Below, piece by piece: positions 61,954 to 64,000 of a stretch of DNA of 64,000 nucleotides. Origin of the DNA: BOG-938 sp035524315 (GTDB lineage: Bacteria > Pseudomonadota > Alphaproteobacteria > Caulobacterales > Caulobacteraceae); the NCBI GenBank assembly GCA_035524315.1, contig DATKPD010000028.1, positions 1-64,000 on the forward strand. Reading direction: 5' to 3'. The number at the start of each line of letters is the position of its first letter. The first letter of the stretch is position 1. Both the position numbers and the translations under genes were made by a program. The notes under the pieces were generated by a model that did no database searches, was not told the DNA's origin, and was given only the letters and a program-made list of their open reading frames with translations.

Positions 61954-61957
<4 letters not shown>
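60503..61957 (-). CDS. Secreted M28-family zinc peptidase
   Basis: 484-aa exported peptidase. Signal peptide MKTIAALSVAFVVLAAPLAH with cleavage after AHAQ. A PA-like domain (residues ~140-250, VQGDVVLFDTWEHLLAAKPG) interrupts the catalytic domain. Metal ligands follow the M28 pattern: H in VSGHLDSWGLGTGAIDDGAG (H, D), E-E in LWGAEETNQAGPE, D in GESDFGADR and H in DIHHSMNDTLDKVD. It probably trims periplasmic peptides. The ATG overlaps the murB stop by 4 bp, so it is translated with murC-murB; a cell-wall link is possible but unproven. Confidence 0.92.
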
Positions 61958-62861
<904 letters not shown>

Positions 62862-62865
<4 letters not shown>

Positions 62866-64000
62866 TTGCGCAGCGCTTCCAACTGCCCGGGCAGGGCGTA
62901 GGCCCACGCGGTGACGTCTCCGGCGCCCAGGCACACCACCAGGTCGCCGCTGGCGGCCTCCTGGGCGATCAGGCCCGGCAGGTCGGTCGGCTTTTCCAGG
63001 GCGAGCGGGCGGCGATGGCCGTAGCGGCTCAGCCCCTCGACCAGGGCGTCGCGGCTGGCCCCTTCGATCGGCGCCTCGCCGGCTGCGTAGACGTCGGCCA
63101 CGATCACGGTGTCGGCGTCGTTGAAGCAGGCGCAGAATTCGGCGAACAGGTCGCGCAGGCGGGTGTAGCGGTGCGGCTGGACCACGGCGATCACCTTGCC
63201 GTGGCCGGACACCGCGCGCGCGGCCTTGAGCACCGCGGCGATCTCGACCGGATGGTGGCCGTAGTCGTCAATCACGCGCACGCCATGGGCCATGCCGGTG
63301 GTGGTGAAGCGGCGACGCACGCCGCCAAAGCCCGCCAGGCCCGCGCGGATCGCGGCATCAGTCACGCCCAGTTGGCGCGCCACGGCGATGGCGGCCAGGG
63401 AGTTGAGCACATTATGCAGGCCCGCCATCGGCATGTGCAGGTCGTTCAACACGGTCCGTTCCGCGTCACGCGGCGTGATCACCACATCGAAGCGGGCGCC
63501 GTCAGGCCCCATGACGATGGTCTCGGCGCGGATCTCGGCCTGAGGGTTGGTCCCGTAAGTGATCAGCCGGCGATTCTCGATCGTGGCCGCCAGGGTCTGT
63601 ACCTCGGGGTGGTCCACGCACACCGCGGCAAAGCCGTAGAATGGGATATTCTCGACGAAATCGCGGAACGCCTTCTTGACCGCATCAAAGTCGCCGTAGT
63701 GGTCCAGATGCTCGGGATCGATGTTGGTCACGACCGCGGCGGTGGATTTCAGGCGCAGGAAGGTGCCGTCGCTCTCGTCGGCCTCGACCACGATCCAGTC
63801 GCCCTCGCCGACCTTGGCGTTGGTGCCATAGGCGTTGATGATCCCACCGTTGACCACCGTCGGGTCCAGCCCGCCCGCGTCGAGCAGGGCGGCGATCATC
63901 GAGGTGGTGGTGGTCTTGCCGTGGGTGCCGCCCACCGCCACCGAGAACTGCAGCCGCATAAGTTCGGCCAGCATTTCGGCCCGCCGCACCCGGGGGATGC
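62862..64000 (-). CDS. murC: UDP-N-acetylmuramate--L-alanine ligase, 5' end beyond window
   Basis: ATP-dependent ligase that adds the first amino acid of the peptidoglycan stem peptide. About 379 residues are present. The frame is open to base 64000 (IPRVRRAEMLAELMRLQFS), so the N-terminal ~90 residues are missing. Seen: ATP-binding GGTHGKTTTTSMIAALL, VEADESDGTFLRL, NIDPEHLDHYGD, and the C-terminal domain motif VRVIDDYGHHPVEIAAVLKA. Its stop overlaps the murB GTG, so translation is coupled. Confidence 0.95.

Overview
The window is GC-rich, gene-dense DNA from an alphaproteobacterium, most likely a Caulobacteraceae member (Caulobacter/Phenylobacterium-like). The evidence is the ddl-ftsQ-ftsA...ftsZ-lpxC-bamD-recN-ligA series, the FtsZ start (MAIHLSAPRTTELKPRI), and an ftsZ upstream region holding an exact TTAA-N7-TTAA CtrA box beside two GANTC (CcrM) sites. 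Many starts are GTG or TTG, and gene overlaps of 4 bp are common. No tRNA, rRNA, CRISPR array, prophage or insertion sequence was seen. Only one gene-free stretch exceeds 300 bp, the ftsZ upstream region.

Layout. 1-1.4 kb: 3' part of an ammonium transporter with a strong terminator. 1.5-8.4 kb: ispE and a TPR lipoprotein, ETF-ubiquinone oxidoreductase, a family-4-like uracil-DNA glycosylase, a small glycosyltransferase and a PA0069-type radical SAM protein. 8.7-18.6 kb: a complete tripartite RND efflux operon (adaptor, two permeases, NodT-type outer membrane factor) with two unusual low-complexity extensions. 18.6-22.6 kb: membrane proteins DUF4337 and DUF1345, then a GT2-GtrA protein translationally overlapping a GT39/ArnT-like transferase. 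22.7-27.1 kb: an unrecognised fold-type-I PLP protein converging on a coupled PLP decarboxylase/ATP-grasp operon; this is my best candidate for an undescribed metabolic system. 27.2-30.2 kb: a betaine/ergothioneine-type ABC transporter with fused permease and binding protein, plus small proteins. 30.4-35.1 kb: small DUF4169 and ribbon-helix-helix proteins, UvrD-type helicase, a mini heme-copper-oxidase-like protein, a secreted hypothetical and prmA.

35.2-49.7 kb: the distal division/cell-wall cluster (ddl, ftsQ, ftsA, then a TonB-dependent receptor lodged before ftsZ, then lpxC, bamD, recN, ligA). 49.7-61.9 kb: MscS channel, GreA-like factor, a large hybrid histidine kinase, a degenerate FGE-dienelactone hydrolase fusion, SthA transhydrogenase, aminopeptidase P and an M28 peptidase. 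61.95-64 kb: murB and the 3' part of murC on the minus strand. A single inversion of about 26.8 kb would place murB directly before ddl, restoring the usual murC-murB-ddl-ftsQ-ftsA-ftsZ order.

How genes work together: ddl, murB and murC make peptidoglycan precursors; ftsQ, ftsA and ftsZ build the divisome; lpxC and bamD serve the outer membrane. The cell-cycle motifs before ftsZ, and a near-match inside ddl ahead of ftsQ, suggest CtrA/CcrM timing as in Caulobacter. All family calls rest on reading the translated sequences; no database search was run.
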